Shown here in pieces: positions 46,815-56,146 of a DNA stretch of 64,000 nucleotides. A program made the position numbers and the translations under genes. Numbering within the stretch: the first letter of the stretch is position 1; every line of letters starts with the position of its first letter. The notes beneath the pieces were generated by a model. The model ran no database searches. It worked only from the letters and a program-made list of their open reading frames with translations, and was not told the origin of the DNA. Origin of the DNA: Variovorax guangxiensis. Lineage in GTDB: Bacteria > Pseudomonadota > Gammaproteobacteria > Burkholderiales > Burkholderiaceae_C. The DNA lies in assembly GCF_003952165.1 (NCBI RefSeq), contig NZ_RXFT01000001.1, positions 62,001 through 126,000 on the forward strand. Reading direction: 5' to 3'.

Positions 46815-48599
46815 TCAGGCCGTGAACTGGAGCGCGGCCAGCCGCGCATACACGCCGCCCTGCGCGACCAGCGCCGCGTGCGTTCCCTGCTCGACGATCC
46901 CGCCGTGGTCCAGCACCACGATGCGGTCGGCTTTCTGCACCGTCGCCAGGCGGTGGGCGATCACCAGCGTGGTCCGGTTCTCCATCGCCGACTCCAGCGC
47001 GGCCTGCACCATGCGTTCGCTCTCCGCATCGAGCGCGCTCGTGGCTTCGTCGAGCAGCAGCAGCGGCGGGTTCTTGAGGATCGCGCGGGCTATCGCAATA
47101 CGCTGTCGCTGGCCGCCCGAAAGCCGCACGCCGCGCTCGCCGAGGAAGGTGTCGTAGCCCTCGGGCAGCGCCTGCAGGAAGTCGTGGGCGAAGGCGGCGC
47201 GCGCGGCGGCCTGCACTTCCTCGGCCGTCGCCTCGGGGTTGCCGTAGCGGATGTTCTCGAGGGCGCTGGCCGAGAAGATCACCGCGTCCTGCGGCACGAG
47301 GCCGATGCGGGTGCGCAACTCGGGCAGGGCCAGCGAGGCCAGCGGTGCGCCATCGAGCAGCACGCGGCCCGTTTGCGGGTCGTAGTAGCGCAGGAGCAGC
47401 TGGAACACGGTGCTCTTGCCGGCGCCGCTGGATCCCACCAGTGCCACGGTCTCGCCGGGTGCGACATCGAGGCTGAAGTCGCGCAATGCCGGTGTGCCGG
47501 GGCGGGAAGGGTAGTGGAAGGTCACCGCGTCGAACCTGATCGCGCTGCCCGCTACGGGGACGGGCGCAGCCGCTGGATTCGCGGGTGACACGATGGCCGC
47601 GGGCGCGTGCAGCAGCTCCATCAGCCGTTCGGTCGCACCGGCTGCACGAAGCAGGTCGCCGTAGACCTCGCCGAGCACGGCGGTCGCGCTGGCGAGGATG
47701 GCGACGTAGACAACCGTCTGGCCCAGGTGTCCGGCGGTGATATCGCCGCGCAGCACGGCCTGCGTGCCCTGGTAGAGGCCCCAGAGCAGCGCCGCGGAGG
47801 TCGCGATGATGATGAAAGCCACCAGCACCGATCGGGCCCGGGTGCGGCGCACGGCGGTGCGGAAGGCGTTCTCGGTCGAGCCGCTGAATCGCGCGGCCTC
47901 GCGGCCCTCGGCCGTGTAGCTCTGAACCACCGGAATGGCGTTCAGCACCTCGGCGGCGATGGCGCTCGAATCGGCCACGCGGTCCTGGCTGGCGCGCGAC
48001 AGCTTGCGCACGCGGCGGCCGAACAGCATGCTGGGCAGCACCACCAGCACGAGGATGCCCAGCACCTGCACCATCACGTAGGGGTTGGTCCAGATCAGCA
48101 CCGCCAGGGCGCCCACGCCCATCACCGCATTGCGCAGGCCCATGCTCAGCGAGGAGCCGACGACCGTCTGCACCAGCGTGGTGTCGGCCGTCAGGCGCGA
48201 CAGCACCTCGCCGGTCTGCGTGGTCTCGAAGAAGGCGGGGCTCTGCTTGAGGACGTGGCCGTAGACGGCGTTGCGGATGTCGGCCGTCACGCGCTCACCC
48301 AGCCAGCTCACCGTATAGAAGCGCGCCGCCGAGAACACGCCCAGCGCCACGGCCACGGCGAAGAGGGCGCCGAAATGCTCGCGCAGCGCCATGGTCTGGG
48401 CGCCCTTGTCGGAGCTGATGAGGCCGTTGTCGATCAGGCTGCGCAAGGCGATAGGAAAAGCCAGCGTCGTTACCGCCGCCATCACCAGGAAGACGCCCGC
48501 CAGCACGATCTGCACACGGTACGGACGAAGAAAAGGGCTCAGGCCCGAGAGCGATCGGGGCGAGCCCTTGGCCATGGAAGACGGTGGGGAGGAAGCCAT
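46815..48599 (-). CDS. ABC exporter, MsbA/LmrA-type half transporter
   Basis: This is an inner-membrane ABC exporter of 594 residues with fused membrane and ATPase domains. Six spans cover about 25-320. The ATPase has Walker A GSSGAGKST near 388, signature LSGGQRQR near 492, Walker B LLLLDEATSALD and the switch H in IAHRLATV. It acts as a homodimer; lipid, lipid A or drug export are all possible. The start at 48597-48599 gives a Ser/Pro-rich N-terminus; a second ATG eight codons later (48575) is possible. It is divergent from the marR gene. Confidence 0.9.
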   Translation of the reverse strand: MASSPPSSMAKGSPRSLSGLSPFLRPYRVQIVLAGVFLVMAAVTTLAFPIALRSLIDNGLISSDKGAQTMALREHFGALFAVAVALGVFSAARFYTVSWLGERVTADIRNAVYGHVLKQSPAFFETTQTGEVLSRLTADTTLVQTVVGSSLSMGLRNAVMGVGALAVLIWTNPYVMVQVLGILVLVVLPSMLFGRRVRKLSRASQDRVADSSAIAAEVLNAIPVVQSYTAEGREAARFSGSTENAFRTAVRRTRARSVLVAFIIIATSAALLWGLYQGTQAVLRGDITAGHLGQTVVYVAILASATAVLGEVYGDLLRAAGATERLMELLHAPAAIVSPANPAAAPVPVAGSAIRFDAVTFHYPSRPGTPALRDFSLDVAPGETVALVGSSGAGKSTVFQLLLRYYDPQTGRVLLDGAPLASLALPELRTRIGLVPQDAVIFSASALENIRYGNPEATAEEVQAAARAAFAHDFLQALPEGYDTFLGERGVRLSGGQRQRIAIARAILKNPPLLLLDEATSALDAESERMVQAALESAMENRTTLVIAHRLATVQKADRIVVLDHGGIVEQGTHAALVAQGGVYARLAALQFTA

Positions 48600-48639
48600 G
48601 CGCCAATTCTACCGATCCCTTGCCTCTACAAAGGTAGCC

Positions 48640-48675
48640 TTGACAATAATTGCCGAGGCAACTAATATTGCGGCC
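48640..48675 (+). promoter_or_regulatory. Near-consensus sigma-70 promoter of the marR-efflux operon
   Basis: TTGACA (48640-48645) and TAATAT (48663-48668) are separated by exactly 17 bases. The expected start is at 48675 or 48676, that is, at or one base before the marR ATG, so the mRNA would be leaderless or nearly so. No Shine-Dalgarno sequence lies before the ATG, which agrees. Confidence 0.75.
48650..48661. promoter_or_regulatory. Palindromic operator candidate in the marR promoter spacer
   Basis: TTGCC-GA-GGCAA is a perfect 12-bp palindrome placed between the -35 and -10 boxes, with flanking CAATA (48644-48648) and TATTG (48666-48670). A repressor bound here would block RNA polymerase. 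The MarR-family protein encoded immediately downstream is the obvious candidate (inference). Confidence 0.65.
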
Positions 48676-49215
48676 ATGAGCGATGCCAACACCCCTCAGA
48701 ACCCGCCGGCTTCCACCGGCGAGGAGCGTCGCGAGCCCGTCGCCTTCTACAGCCCGGAAACCTACCGCGCCGAGGAGAGCATCGGCTACCTCATGCGCCG
48801 CATCGTCACGGCGGTCGGCCAGTCGGTCGAAACCCGCATGTGCGAGCCGGGCAGCCCCACCTATCCGCAGTGGGTGCCTCTCTACAAGCTGCACGTCGGC
48901 GCGGCCACAACGGTGGCCGAACTGGCCAGGGCCTGCGAGCTCGACACCGGCGCCATGACGCGCCTGCTCGACCGCCTCGAGGCCAAGGGCCTGTGCCGCC
49001 GGGTCCGCTCGCTCGAAGACCGGCGCGTGGTCAACATCGAGCTCACCGACGAAGGCCGCGCGGCCGCCAAGGAAGTGCCGCACGTGCTCAGCAGGGTGCA
49101 GAACGAGCACCTCGCAGGCTTCACCACCGAGGAATGGGAACAGCTCAAAGGCTATCTGCGCCGCATCCTCGACAATGCCCAGGCCCTCGCGGCCCGTGGA
49201 GATAAAAATGACTGA
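48676..49215 (+). CDS. MarR family transcriptional regulator
   Basis: This is a predicted repressor of the following efflux genes, 179 residues. It has an N-terminal dimerisation helix, a winged helix-turn-helix over about 75-130 (TTVAELARACELDTGAMTRL as recognition region; wing RRVRSLEDRRVVNIELT) and a C-terminal helix. Most MarR proteins are about 140-150 residues; here a 35-residue N-terminal extension (PQNPPASTGEERREP) is added. It overlaps the outer-membrane gene by 8 bp and should be co-transcribed with it. Confidence 0.92.
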   Translation: MSDANTPQNPPASTGEERREPVAFYSPETYRAEESIGYLMRRIVTAVGQSVETRMCEPGSPTYPQWVPLYKLHVGAATTVAELARACELDTGAMTRLLDRLEAKGLCRRVRSLEDRRVVNIELTDEGRAAAKEVPHVLSRVQNEHLAGFTTEEWEQLKGYLRRILDNAQALAARGDKND

Positions 49216-50683
49216 CTCCCTCGCCGTGCGCGCCATGCGCCGCACTCCCGTCGTGGCCGCCGCGCTACTGGTGGTCGCACTCGCCGGCTGCGCCGACATG
49301 GCCGGAATCGGCTCGCAGGCAAAGCTGCGCGACGCCTCGTCGCTGGGCATCGCGCCCGACAGTGCCGCTGTGCCCGTGTCCCGCCTCGACAGCCAGTGGT
49401 GGCTCGCCTTCGGCGACTCGCAGCTCAACTCGCTCATCGACCAGGCCGTGGCCGGCAACCCCAACCTGCAGGTCGCGCAGGCCCGCCTCGCGCGCGCGCA
49501 GGCATCGGCCGATATCGCCGGCGCCGCGCTCAAGCCGCAGGTCAAGGGCGAGCTCGACCTGAACCGCCAGAAGTTCAACACCAACTACATCTACCCGGCG
49601 CCGCTGGGCGGCTCCACCCAGAACATCGGCCTGCTGCAGCTGGGCGCGAGCTGGGAGCTCGACTTCTTCGGCAAGAACCGCACAGCGCTCGACACCGCCA
49701 TCGGCGCCGCCAATGCCGCCGCCGCCGACGCCGACGCAGCCCGCGTGCTGCTCGCCAGCAACGTGGCGCGCAGCTACTTCCAGTGGGCTCGCCTGAACGA
49801 CCAGCTCACCGTTGCCAGGCGCACGCTGGCGCAGCGCGATGAAACGCTGAAGCTGGTGCGCGACCGCGTTTCCGCCGGCCTCGACACCCGCCTCGAACTG
49901 CGCCAGAGCGAAGGCGGCCTGCCTGAAGCCCGCCAGCAGATCGAAGCGCTCAACGAGCAGATCGCGCTGCAGCAGCACGCGCTCGACGCGCTCGTGGGCC
50001 AGCCGAACGTCACCGCCTCGCTCAAGCCGCCGGTGCTCGATGGCGTGAAGCCGATGGCGCTGCAGGCGAACATCCCGGCCGACCTGCTCGGCCGCCGCGC
50101 CGACATCGCCGCCGCGCGCTGGCGCGTCGAAGCTGCCACCAGCGACGTGGCCAACGCCAGGACGCTCTTCTATCCCAACGTGAACCTCACGGCCTTCGTC
50201 GGCTTCCAGAGCCTGGGTTTCGGCAAGCTGCTGAAGTCGGGCAGCGAGCAGTGGGGCGTGGGCCCCGCCATCAGCCTGCCGATCTTCGAGGGCGGCAAGC
50301 TGCGTGCCAACCTGCGCGGCAAGTCGGCCGACCTCGATGCGGCCGTCGAGAGCTACAACGCCACCGTGATCGACGCGGTGCGCGACGCGGCCGACCAGGT
50401 CACCAGCGCCCAGTCGATCACCCGCCAGCAGGCCGAACAGCGCGCCGCGCAGACCGCGGCCGAAGGTGCCTACGACATCGCCGTGCAGCGCTACCGCGCG
50501 GGCCTCGGCAACTACCTCAACGTGCTGACGGCCGAAACGGCAGTGCTGGCCCAGCGCCGGCTCGCGGTCGACCTCGCGGCCCGAGCGCTCGACACCCAGG
50601 TGGGCCTGGCGCGCGCGCTCGGCGGCGGCTGGCAGCCGCCGGCCACCGCCACGGCATCGGCTCCCTCGGCCCCGCTGAACTGA
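49208..50683 (+). CDS. outer membrane efflux lipoprotein, NodT/OprM family
   Basis: This is the outer-membrane channel of a tripartite efflux pump. The 491-residue protein has a lipoprotein signal with lipobox LAGC (C28), then two outer-membrane efflux repeats (about 65-265 and 285-475), with LDSQWWLAFGDSQLNSLIDQ and LLGRRADIAAARWRVEAAT typical of NodT-type proteins. The ATG at 49208 overlaps the marR stop. The membrane fusion and MFS partners follow. Confidence 0.94.
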   Translation: MTDSLAVRAMRRTPVVAAALLVVALAGCADMAGIGSQAKLRDASSLGIAPDSAAVPVSRLDSQWWLAFGDSQLNSLIDQAVAGNPNLQVAQARLARAQASADIAGAALKPQVKGELDLNRQKFNTNYIYPAPLGGSTQNIGLLQLGASWELDFFGKNRTALDTAIGAANAAAADADAARVLLASNVARSYFQWARLNDQLTVARRTLAQRDETLKLVRDRVSAGLDTRLELRQSEGGLPEARQQIEALNEQIALQQHALDALVGQPNVTASLKPPVLDGVKPMALQANIPADLLGRRADIAAARWRVEAATSDVANARTLFYPNVNLTAFVGFQSLGFGKLLKSGSEQWGVGPAISLPIFEGGKLRANLRGKSADLDAAVESYNATVIDAVRDAADQVTSAQSITRQQAEQRAAQTAAEGAYDIAVQRYRAGLGNYLNVLTAETAVLAQRRLAVDLAARALDTQVGLARALGGGWQPPATATASAPSAPLN

Positions 50684-50741
50684 TCGGCACGGCGCAGATC
50701 CAGCCCGGCCCGACTCCTTCGTCTTCGGAAAGAACTTCATC

Positions 50742-52067
50742 ATGAGCGACAACAACACTCCGACGCCCGCTGCAGCAGCAGCTTCCGCAGCCCCCGAGGC
50801 GCCCGCCGGAAACGGCAAGCGCCGCCGCGCACTCACCGCGCTCGCAGCGGTGGTCATCGTCGCCGGCGGCGGCTGGGGCCTCTACGAATGGCTGGTGGCC
50901 AGCCACTACGAGGACACCGACAACGCCTACGTCTCGGGCAACGTCATCCAGATCACGCCGCAGATCGGCGGCACGGTGATGGCCATCAACGCCGACGACA
51001 CCGACTTCGTGAAGGCCGGCCAGCCGCTGGTGCAGCTCGACCCGGCCGACGCCAAGGTGGCGCTCGAGCAGGCCGAGGCCGCGCTCGCGCAGGCGGTGCG
51101 CCAGGTGCGCACGCTGTACGCCAACAACGGCTCGCTGGCCGCGCAGGTCACGCTGCGCCAGGCCGACATCGTCAAGGCGCAGAGCGACATCGCCAAGGCC
51201 CAGGACGACCTGCAGCGCCGCCGCGCGCTGTCGGGCAACGGTGCCGTGTCGAAGGAAGAACTCAACCATGCCGAGACGCAGCTCGACACCGCCAAGAGCC
51301 AGCTCGCCGCCGCGCAGGCCGGCGTCGTCGCCGCGAAGGAAGCGCTGGTCAGCAACCAGTCGCTGACCGAAGGCACCAGCGTGGCCCAGCACCCGAGCGT
51401 GCTGGCCGCCGCCGCCAAGGTGCGCGAGGCCTACCTCGCCACCCAGCGCGTGGCCATGCCCGCGCCGGTCGACGGCTACGTCGCCAAGCGCACCGTGCAG
51501 CTCGGCCAGCGGGTGGCCGCCGGTACGCCGATGATGTCCATCGTGCCGCTCAACCAGCTGTGGGTCGACGCCAACTTCAAGGAAGTGCAGCTGCGCAACA
51601 TCCGCATCGACCAGCCCGTGAAGCTCACCGCCGACGTGTACGGCAAGAAGGTCGAGTACACCGGCAAGGTCGCGGGCCTGGGCGTGGGCACCGGCAGCGC
51701 GTTCGCGCTGCTGCCCGCGCAGAACGCCACCGGCAACTGGATCAAGGTGGTGCAGCGCGTGCCCGTTCGCATCGCGCTCGACCCCGAGCAGCTCAAGGCC
51801 AACCCGCTGCGCATCGGCCTGTCGATGGACGCCGAGGTCGACATCTCGCAGAAGGGCGGCAAGATGCTCGCCGATGCGCCGCGCGCCACCGCGCTGGCGC
51901 AGACCACGGTCTACAGCCAGCTCGACCGCGGCGCCGATGCCGAAGTGGAGCGCATCGTCGCCGCCAACATCGGCGGCAAGGGCGGCGCCACGGCTGCGGC
52001 ACCCGCCAAGGCGCCAGCCGCGCCTGCCGGCAACACTTCCGTGGCCGTGCAGGGCCAGCCGGGCTGA
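50742..52067 (+). CDS. emrA: EmrA-type membrane fusion protein (HlyD family)
   Basis: This is the periplasmic adaptor linking the EmrB pump to the outer membrane channel, 441 residues. It has a cytoplasmic N-terminus, one span (about 28-48), a biotinyl-lipoyl-like segment (YVSGNVIQITPQIGGTVMAI), a long coiled-coil hairpin rich in Ala/Gln (about 105-215) and the HlyD beta-barrel (VDGYVAKRTVQLGQRVAAG). The Ala/Pro-rich C-terminal tail is variable. It starts 58 bp after the outer membrane gene. Confidence 0.93.
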   Translation: MSDNNTPTPAAAAASAAPEAPAGNGKRRRALTALAAVVIVAGGGWGLYEWLVASHYEDTDNAYVSGNVIQITPQIGGTVMAINADDTDFVKAGQPLVQLDPADAKVALEQAEAALAQAVRQVRTLYANNGSLAAQVTLRQADIVKAQSDIAKAQDDLQRRRALSGNGAVSKEELNHAETQLDTAKSQLAAAQAGVVAAKEALVSNQSLTEGTSVAQHPSVLAAAAKVREAYLATQRVAMPAPVDGYVAKRTVQLGQRVAAGTPMMSIVPLNQLWVDANFKEVQLRNIRIDQPVKLTADVYGKKVEYTGKVAGLGVGTGSAFALLPAQNATGNWIKVVQRVPVRIALDPEQLKANPLRIGLSMDAEVDISQKGGKMLADAPRATALAQTTVYSQLDRGADAEVERIVAANIGGKGGATAAAPAKAPAAPAGNTSVAVQGQPG

Positions 52068-52120
52068 TCGCGCCAGCGTTCGTCCGGACCTTTCTTCCGT
52101 CCAGGTAAACAGCCCGCCCC

Positions 52121-53683
52121 ATGGCCACCGCTGCTCCTGCATACGTTGCGCATCCGCCGCTCGAGGGCGCAGCCCGCGTCTGGGGCACGGTCGCGCTTTC
52201 TGCGGCAACCTTCATGAACGTGCTCGATTCGTCGATCGCGAACGTGTCGCTGCCTGCCATCTCGGGCGACCTGGGCGTGAGCACCACGCAGGGCACCTGG
52301 GTCATCACCAGCTTCGCGGTGGCCAACGCCATCGCGGTGCCGCTCACCGGCTTCATGACGCAGCGCTTCGGACAGGTGCGCCTGTTCATGGCCAGCGTGA
52401 TCCTGTTCATGATCAGCTCGCTGCTGTGCGGCCTCGCGCCGAACATGACGACGCTGATCGCCTTCCGCGCGCTGCAGGGCTTCGTGGCGGGGCCGATGAT
52501 CCCGCTGTCGCAGGCGCTGCTGCTGTCGAGCTATCCGCGCGCCAAGGCAGGCCTGGCGATGGCCATGTGGTCCATGACCACGCTGGTCGCGCCGGTGATG
52601 GGACCGCTGCTCGGCGGCTGGATCACCGACAACATCTCGTGGCCGTGGATCTTCTACATCAACATCCCGGTGGGCATCGTCGCTGCCGCCATCACCTGGG
52701 CGCTGTACCACAAGCGCGAGAGCGCCACGCACAAGGTGCCCATCGACGCCATCGGCCTCGCGCTGCTGGTGCTGTGGGTGGGCTCGCTGCAGCTCATGCT
52801 CGACAAGGGCAAGGAACTCGACTGGTTCCATTCCGCGCAGATCGTCACGCTGGCGGTGGTGTCCGTGGTCGGCTTCGCCTTCTTCCTGGTCTGGGAGCTG
52901 ACCGACAAGCACCCGGTGGTCGACCTGTCGCTCTTCAAGCGCCGCAACTTCTGGTCGGGCGCGGTGGCGACGGCGGTGGCCTACGGCCTCTTCTTCGGCA
53001 ACGTGGTGCTGCTGCCGCTGTGGCTGCAGCAGTGGATGGGCTACACCGCCACGCAGGCGGGGATGATCATGGCGCCCGTGGGGCTGCTGGCGATCTTCTT
53101 CTCGCCGGTGGTGGGCCTCACGGTGGCCAAGATCGACCCGCGCCGCTACGCGACCTTCTCGTTCCTGGTGTTCGCGCTGGTGCTGTGGATGCGCTCGAAC
53201 TTCAACACGCAGGCCGACTTCGTGACGATCATCATCCCGACGATCATCCAGGGCATCGCGATGGCGTTCTTCTTCATCCCGCTGGTGACGATCACGCTGT
53301 CGGGCCTCACGCCCGACCGCATCCCGGCCGCCTCGGGCCTGTCGAACTTCCTGCGGATCACCGCGGGCGCGATGGGCACATCCATCACGACCACGCTCTG
53401 GGACAACCGCGCGACGCTGCACCACGCCCAGCTGGCCGAGACGATCAACCAGGGCAACAACGCGGCCACCAGCGCGATGGCCGGGCTGAACGCCAACGGC
53501 TTCGGCACCGACCAGGTGATGGGGCAGATCAATCGCCTCGTCGACCAGCAGTCCTACATGCTGGCGACCAACGACATCTTCTATGCGTCGGCGATCCTGT
53601 TCCTGCTGCTGATTCCGCTGGTGTGGCTGGCACGGCCCCAGAAGGGTGGAGCAGGCGGCGACGCCGCGGCCGGCGCGCACTGA
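52121..53683 (+). CDS. emrB: EmrB/QacA-type MFS multidrug exporter (DHA2)
   Basis: This is a proton-driven drug exporter of the inner membrane, 520 residues with 14 spans. Motif D1-like FMNVLDSSIANVSLPAISGD near 30-49 and motif C-like region in span 5 (MWSMTTLVAPVMGPLLGGWI) are characteristic of DHA2 pumps. It is the last gene of marR-OMF-emrA-emrB. Substrates are unknown; lipophilic weak acids or uncouplers are usual for Emr pumps. Confidence 0.94.
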   Translation: MATAAPAYVAHPPLEGAARVWGTVALSAATFMNVLDSSIANVSLPAISGDLGVSTTQGTWVITSFAVANAIAVPLTGFMTQRFGQVRLFMASVILFMISSLLCGLAPNMTTLIAFRALQGFVAGPMIPLSQALLLSSYPRAKAGLAMAMWSMTTLVAPVMGPLLGGWITDNISWPWIFYINIPVGIVAAAITWALYHKRESATHKVPIDAIGLALLVLWVGSLQLMLDKGKELDWFHSAQIVTLAVVSVVGFAFFLVWELTDKHPVVDLSLFKRRNFWSGAVATAVAYGLFFGNVVLLPLWLQQWMGYTATQAGMIMAPVGLLAIFFSPVVGLTVAKIDPRRYATFSFLVFALVLWMRSNFNTQADFVTIIIPTIIQGIAMAFFFIPLVTITLSGLTPDRIPAASGLSNFLRITAGAMGTSITTTLWDNRATLHHAQLAETINQGNNAATSAMAGLNANGFGTDQVMGQINRLVDQQSYMLATNDIFYASAILFLLLIPLVWLARPQKGGAGGDAAAGAH

Positions 53684-53691
53684 TTGGGCTC

Positions 53692-53780
53692 TCCCCCAGG
53701 CTTCGCGCACTTCGTGTCGCTGCGCCAACCCCCTCACCGGGGGCAACACCTGCGGCCCGGCGGAGCCGGTTCCGCGGTGT
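53692..53780. repeat. Dispersed intergenic repeat, copy 1
   Basis: The sequence CTCCCCCAGGCTTCGCGCAC, then TTCGTGTCGCTGCGCCAACC and a CCCCC-TCAC-CGGGGG-like hairpin, resembles the element at 59394-59480. Both lie just after a gene stop and contain GCGCACTNCGTGTCGCTNCGCCAACCC followed by a C-to-G stem-loop. I associate this motif with Comamonadaceae genomes. It may act as a terminator-like structure after emrB. Confidence 0.65.
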
Positions 53781-53798
53781 TCGCGAAAGGGCCTTTCT

Positions 53799-55034
53799 TC
53801 AGGCGCGCAGTGCCCTGAGCACGTCGTAGCAGGCGCCCATCGTGTGGTAGTCGGTCTTGCCTGCCGGACTCTTCTCGTCGCCGATCTTCCCGTTCGTCGG
53901 CGTGAGGATGCGATACCAGGCGCCGTGCCTGTGGTCGACGAAGTGCTCCCAGCTGTAGGCCCAGATGCTGTCGTACCAGTCCCAGTAGCCGGCCTCGCCG
54001 GTGCGCACCGCGAGCAGGGCGGCGGCCGCGAAGCTCTCCGCCTGCACCCAGAAGTACTTGTCGCCGTCGCACACCTTGCCGTCGGGGCCGAAGCCGTAGA
54101 CCAGCCCGCCGTTGTCGGCGTCCCAGCCGCGGAACATGGCGGTGTCGAAGAAGTGGCGCGCGCGCGGCACGATCCAGCCGGCCTCGCGGTCTTCGGTGGC
54201 GAGGTGCCCTTCGAGCTGCAGCAGCAGCTTGGCCCATTCGGTCAGGTGGCCGGTCTGGAAGCCCCAGGGCTTGAAGATGTCGGTCTTGTTGCCGCGGTTG
54301 TAGTCCCAGTCGACCGACCAGTCCTCCCGGTAGTGCTCCCACACCAGCCCGTCGGCCAGCGAGGCCAGCCGGCCGGTCACCGATTCGGCCACCGCCAGCG
54401 CACGCTCGAGGTAGCGCGCCTCCTGCGTGGCCTCGAAGGCGGCCATCAGCGCCTCGCAGGCGTGCATGTTGGCGTTCTGCCCCCGGTAGGCACCGACGCG
54501 CCAGTCGGTCGTGGCCTCGTCGGCATAAAGCTGGTGCCGCGGCTCCCAGAAATGCGCGTCCATCAGCCGCCAGGTGTGATCCAGCCCCGGGTACGCCTCC
54601 TCGATGCCGGCCATGAGCGCATGCGCCTGCGCGAGCAGCACGAAGTCCAGGCCGTAGCAGCGGTTGGTGGCGTCCTGCACGGTGGCGCGCTGCTCGTGCC
54701 AGTCGAGCTGCCATGCATAGCCGCCGTCCTGCTGCCTGTGGGCATGTTCGATGAACGCGAGGCCGTGTCGCGCGGCCGCAAGGTCGGCAGGCTTGCCGAA
54801 GCGCCGGTAGGCCGTCGCATGGTTGAACACGAAGCGCGTGCTGCTCACCAGGTGGCGCGTGCGCCGGTCGTACACCGTGCCGTCGTCCCTGAAGAAATGG
54901 AAGAAGCCGCCGGTGGCGTCGAGATTGCGCGTCTCGTAGAAGGCCAGCGTGTGCAGGATGTGGTCGGTCAGGAAGTCCGGAGAGCGGAAGTCGGGCATGT
55001 GCAGCGATGTTGTTGGTTCCATGGTCGCGGTCAT
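53799..55034 (-). CDS. AGE family epimerase/isomerase (N-acylglucosamine 2-epimerase / YihS-like)
   Basis: This is a cytoplasmic sugar epimerase or aldose-ketose isomerase with an (alpha/alpha)6 barrel, 411 residues. Active-site residues expected for the family are present: R67 (SSTRFVF), H191 (ANMHACEALM), H263 (FQTGHLTEWA) and H397 (DYHTMGACYD). The substrate is not known; mannose, glucosamine derivatives or sulfoquinovose-related sugars are handled by relatives. The start at 55034 has no strong ribosome-binding site and a second ATG lies four codons later. No sugar pathway genes are adjacent. Confidence 0.88.
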   Translation of the reverse strand: MTATMEPTTSLHMPDFRSPDFLTDHILHTLAFYETRNLDATGGFFHFFRDDGTVYDRRTRHLVSSTRFVFNHATAYRRFGKPADLAAARHGLAFIEHAHRQQDGGYAWQLDWHEQRATVQDATNRCYGLDFVLLAQAHALMAGIEEAYPGLDHTWRLMDAHFWEPRHQLYADEATTDWRVGAYRGQNANMHACEALMAAFEATQEARYLERALAVAESVTGRLASLADGLVWEHYREDWSVDWDYNRGNKTDIFKPWGFQTGHLTEWAKLLLQLEGHLATEDREAGWIVPRARHFFDTAMFRGWDADNGGLVYGFGPDGKVCDGDKYFWVQAESFAAAALLAVRTGEAGYWDWYDSIWAYSWEHFVDHRHGAWYRILTPTNGKIGDEKSPAGKTDYHTMGACYDVLRALRA

Positions 55035-55374
55035 GCCCGGCGCTTGCCGGTGCGGCCTTCGACGTGATGAGTCCCGGTCAGTTTAGGTTGGCACCCGCGA
55101 GACGGCGTGCCGTGATTTCCCCGACGGAAGTCGGCGCTGCCGGCGCAACATGCGTGCGATCTTTGCCGTGCTCCGGATTCCGCTTTGTCGTCGAGATGAC
55201 AGTCGTGGCGAGCAAGCCCGCGGCGCCGTGAAATGGTTGCACTGCAGCATAGGCATTTGCCCCAGTATGCAAGCCGGAGGCACCCACGAACAATCGGTCC
55301 GCGCTCGATGGTTGGCGCATTGAGATGGACCGCATGACCCACATTCTTCACACGAACCCGGGCGACTTCGCGAG
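55035..55374. other. 340-bp divergent intergenic region
   Basis: This separates the AGE epimerase gene (minus) from livG (plus). I found no open frame with protein-like character and no clear promoter; a small stem-loop CCGAC-GGAA-GTCGG lies at 55121-55134. Promoters for both directions are expected here. Confidence 0.5.
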
Positions 55375-56145
55375 ATGAGCGACGTCATCCTCGAAACACG
55401 CCAGCTCACCAAGGAATTCAAGGGGTTCACCGCGGTCAGCAAGGTCAACCTGTCCGTGGTGCGCGGCTCCATCCACGCGCTCATCGGCCCGAACGGCGCT
55501 GGCAAGACGACCTGCTTCAACCTGCTGACCAAGTTCCTCGAGCCCACCACCGGCACGATCCTCTTCAACGGCCAGGACATCACGCGCGAGCGCCCCGCGC
55601 AGATCGCGCGCCGCGGCATCATCCGCTCGTTCCAGATCTCGGCCGTGTTCCCGCACCTCACATTGCTGGAGAACGTGCGCCTGGGCCTGCAGCGCCGCCT
55701 GGGCACCTCGTACCACTTCTGGAAGAGCGAGAAGTCGCTCAAGCCGCTGGATGCCAGGGCCCGCGAGCTGCTGGCCGAAGTCGGCCTCGAAGAGCTCGCC
55801 GACGAACAGACCGTGAACCTGCCCTACGGTCGCAAGCGCGCGCTGGAGATCGCCACCACGCTGGCCATGGAGCCCGAGCTGATGCTGCTGGACGAGCCCA
55901 CGCAGGGCATGGGCCACGAAGACGTGCACCGCGTTGCCGAACTCATCAAGCGCGTGTCGGCCGGCCGCACCATCCTCATGGTGGAGCACAACATGAGCGT
56001 GGTCTCGACCATCGCCGACACCATCACCGTGCTGCAGCGCGGCGCGGTACTGGCCGAGGGCCCGTATGCCGTGGTCTCGAAGAACCCGCAGGTCATGGAG
56101 GCCTACATGGGCACCACCGAAGGCCAGTTGCAGGGAGCCCACTGA
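55375..56145 (+). CDS. livG: branched-chain amino acid-type ABC transporter ATPase, LivG family
   Basis: This is one of two ATPases of a Liv/Urt-type importer, 256 residues. It has Walker A GPNGAGKTT (38-46), the insertion typical of LivG (LQRRLGTSYHFWKSEKS), Walker B LMLLDEPTQGMG and switch H in MVEHNMSVV. The signature loop reads LPYGRKRALEIA instead of LSGGQ, a form related to the LSYGxxR variant common in LivG proteins. It ends one base before livF starts. The ligand is unknown. Confidence 0.9.
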   Translation: MSDVILETRQLTKEFKGFTAVSKVNLSVVRGSIHALIGPNGAGKTTCFNLLTKFLEPTTGTILFNGQDITRERPAQIARRGIIRSFQISAVFPHLTLLENVRLGLQRRLGTSYHFWKSEKSLKPLDARARELLAEVGLEELADEQTVNLPYGRKRALEIATTLAMEPELMLLDEPTQGMGHEDVHRVAELIKRVSAGRTILMVEHNMSVVSTIADTITVLQRGAVLAEGPYAVVSKNPQVMEAYMGTTEGQLQGAH

Positions 56146-56146
56146 C

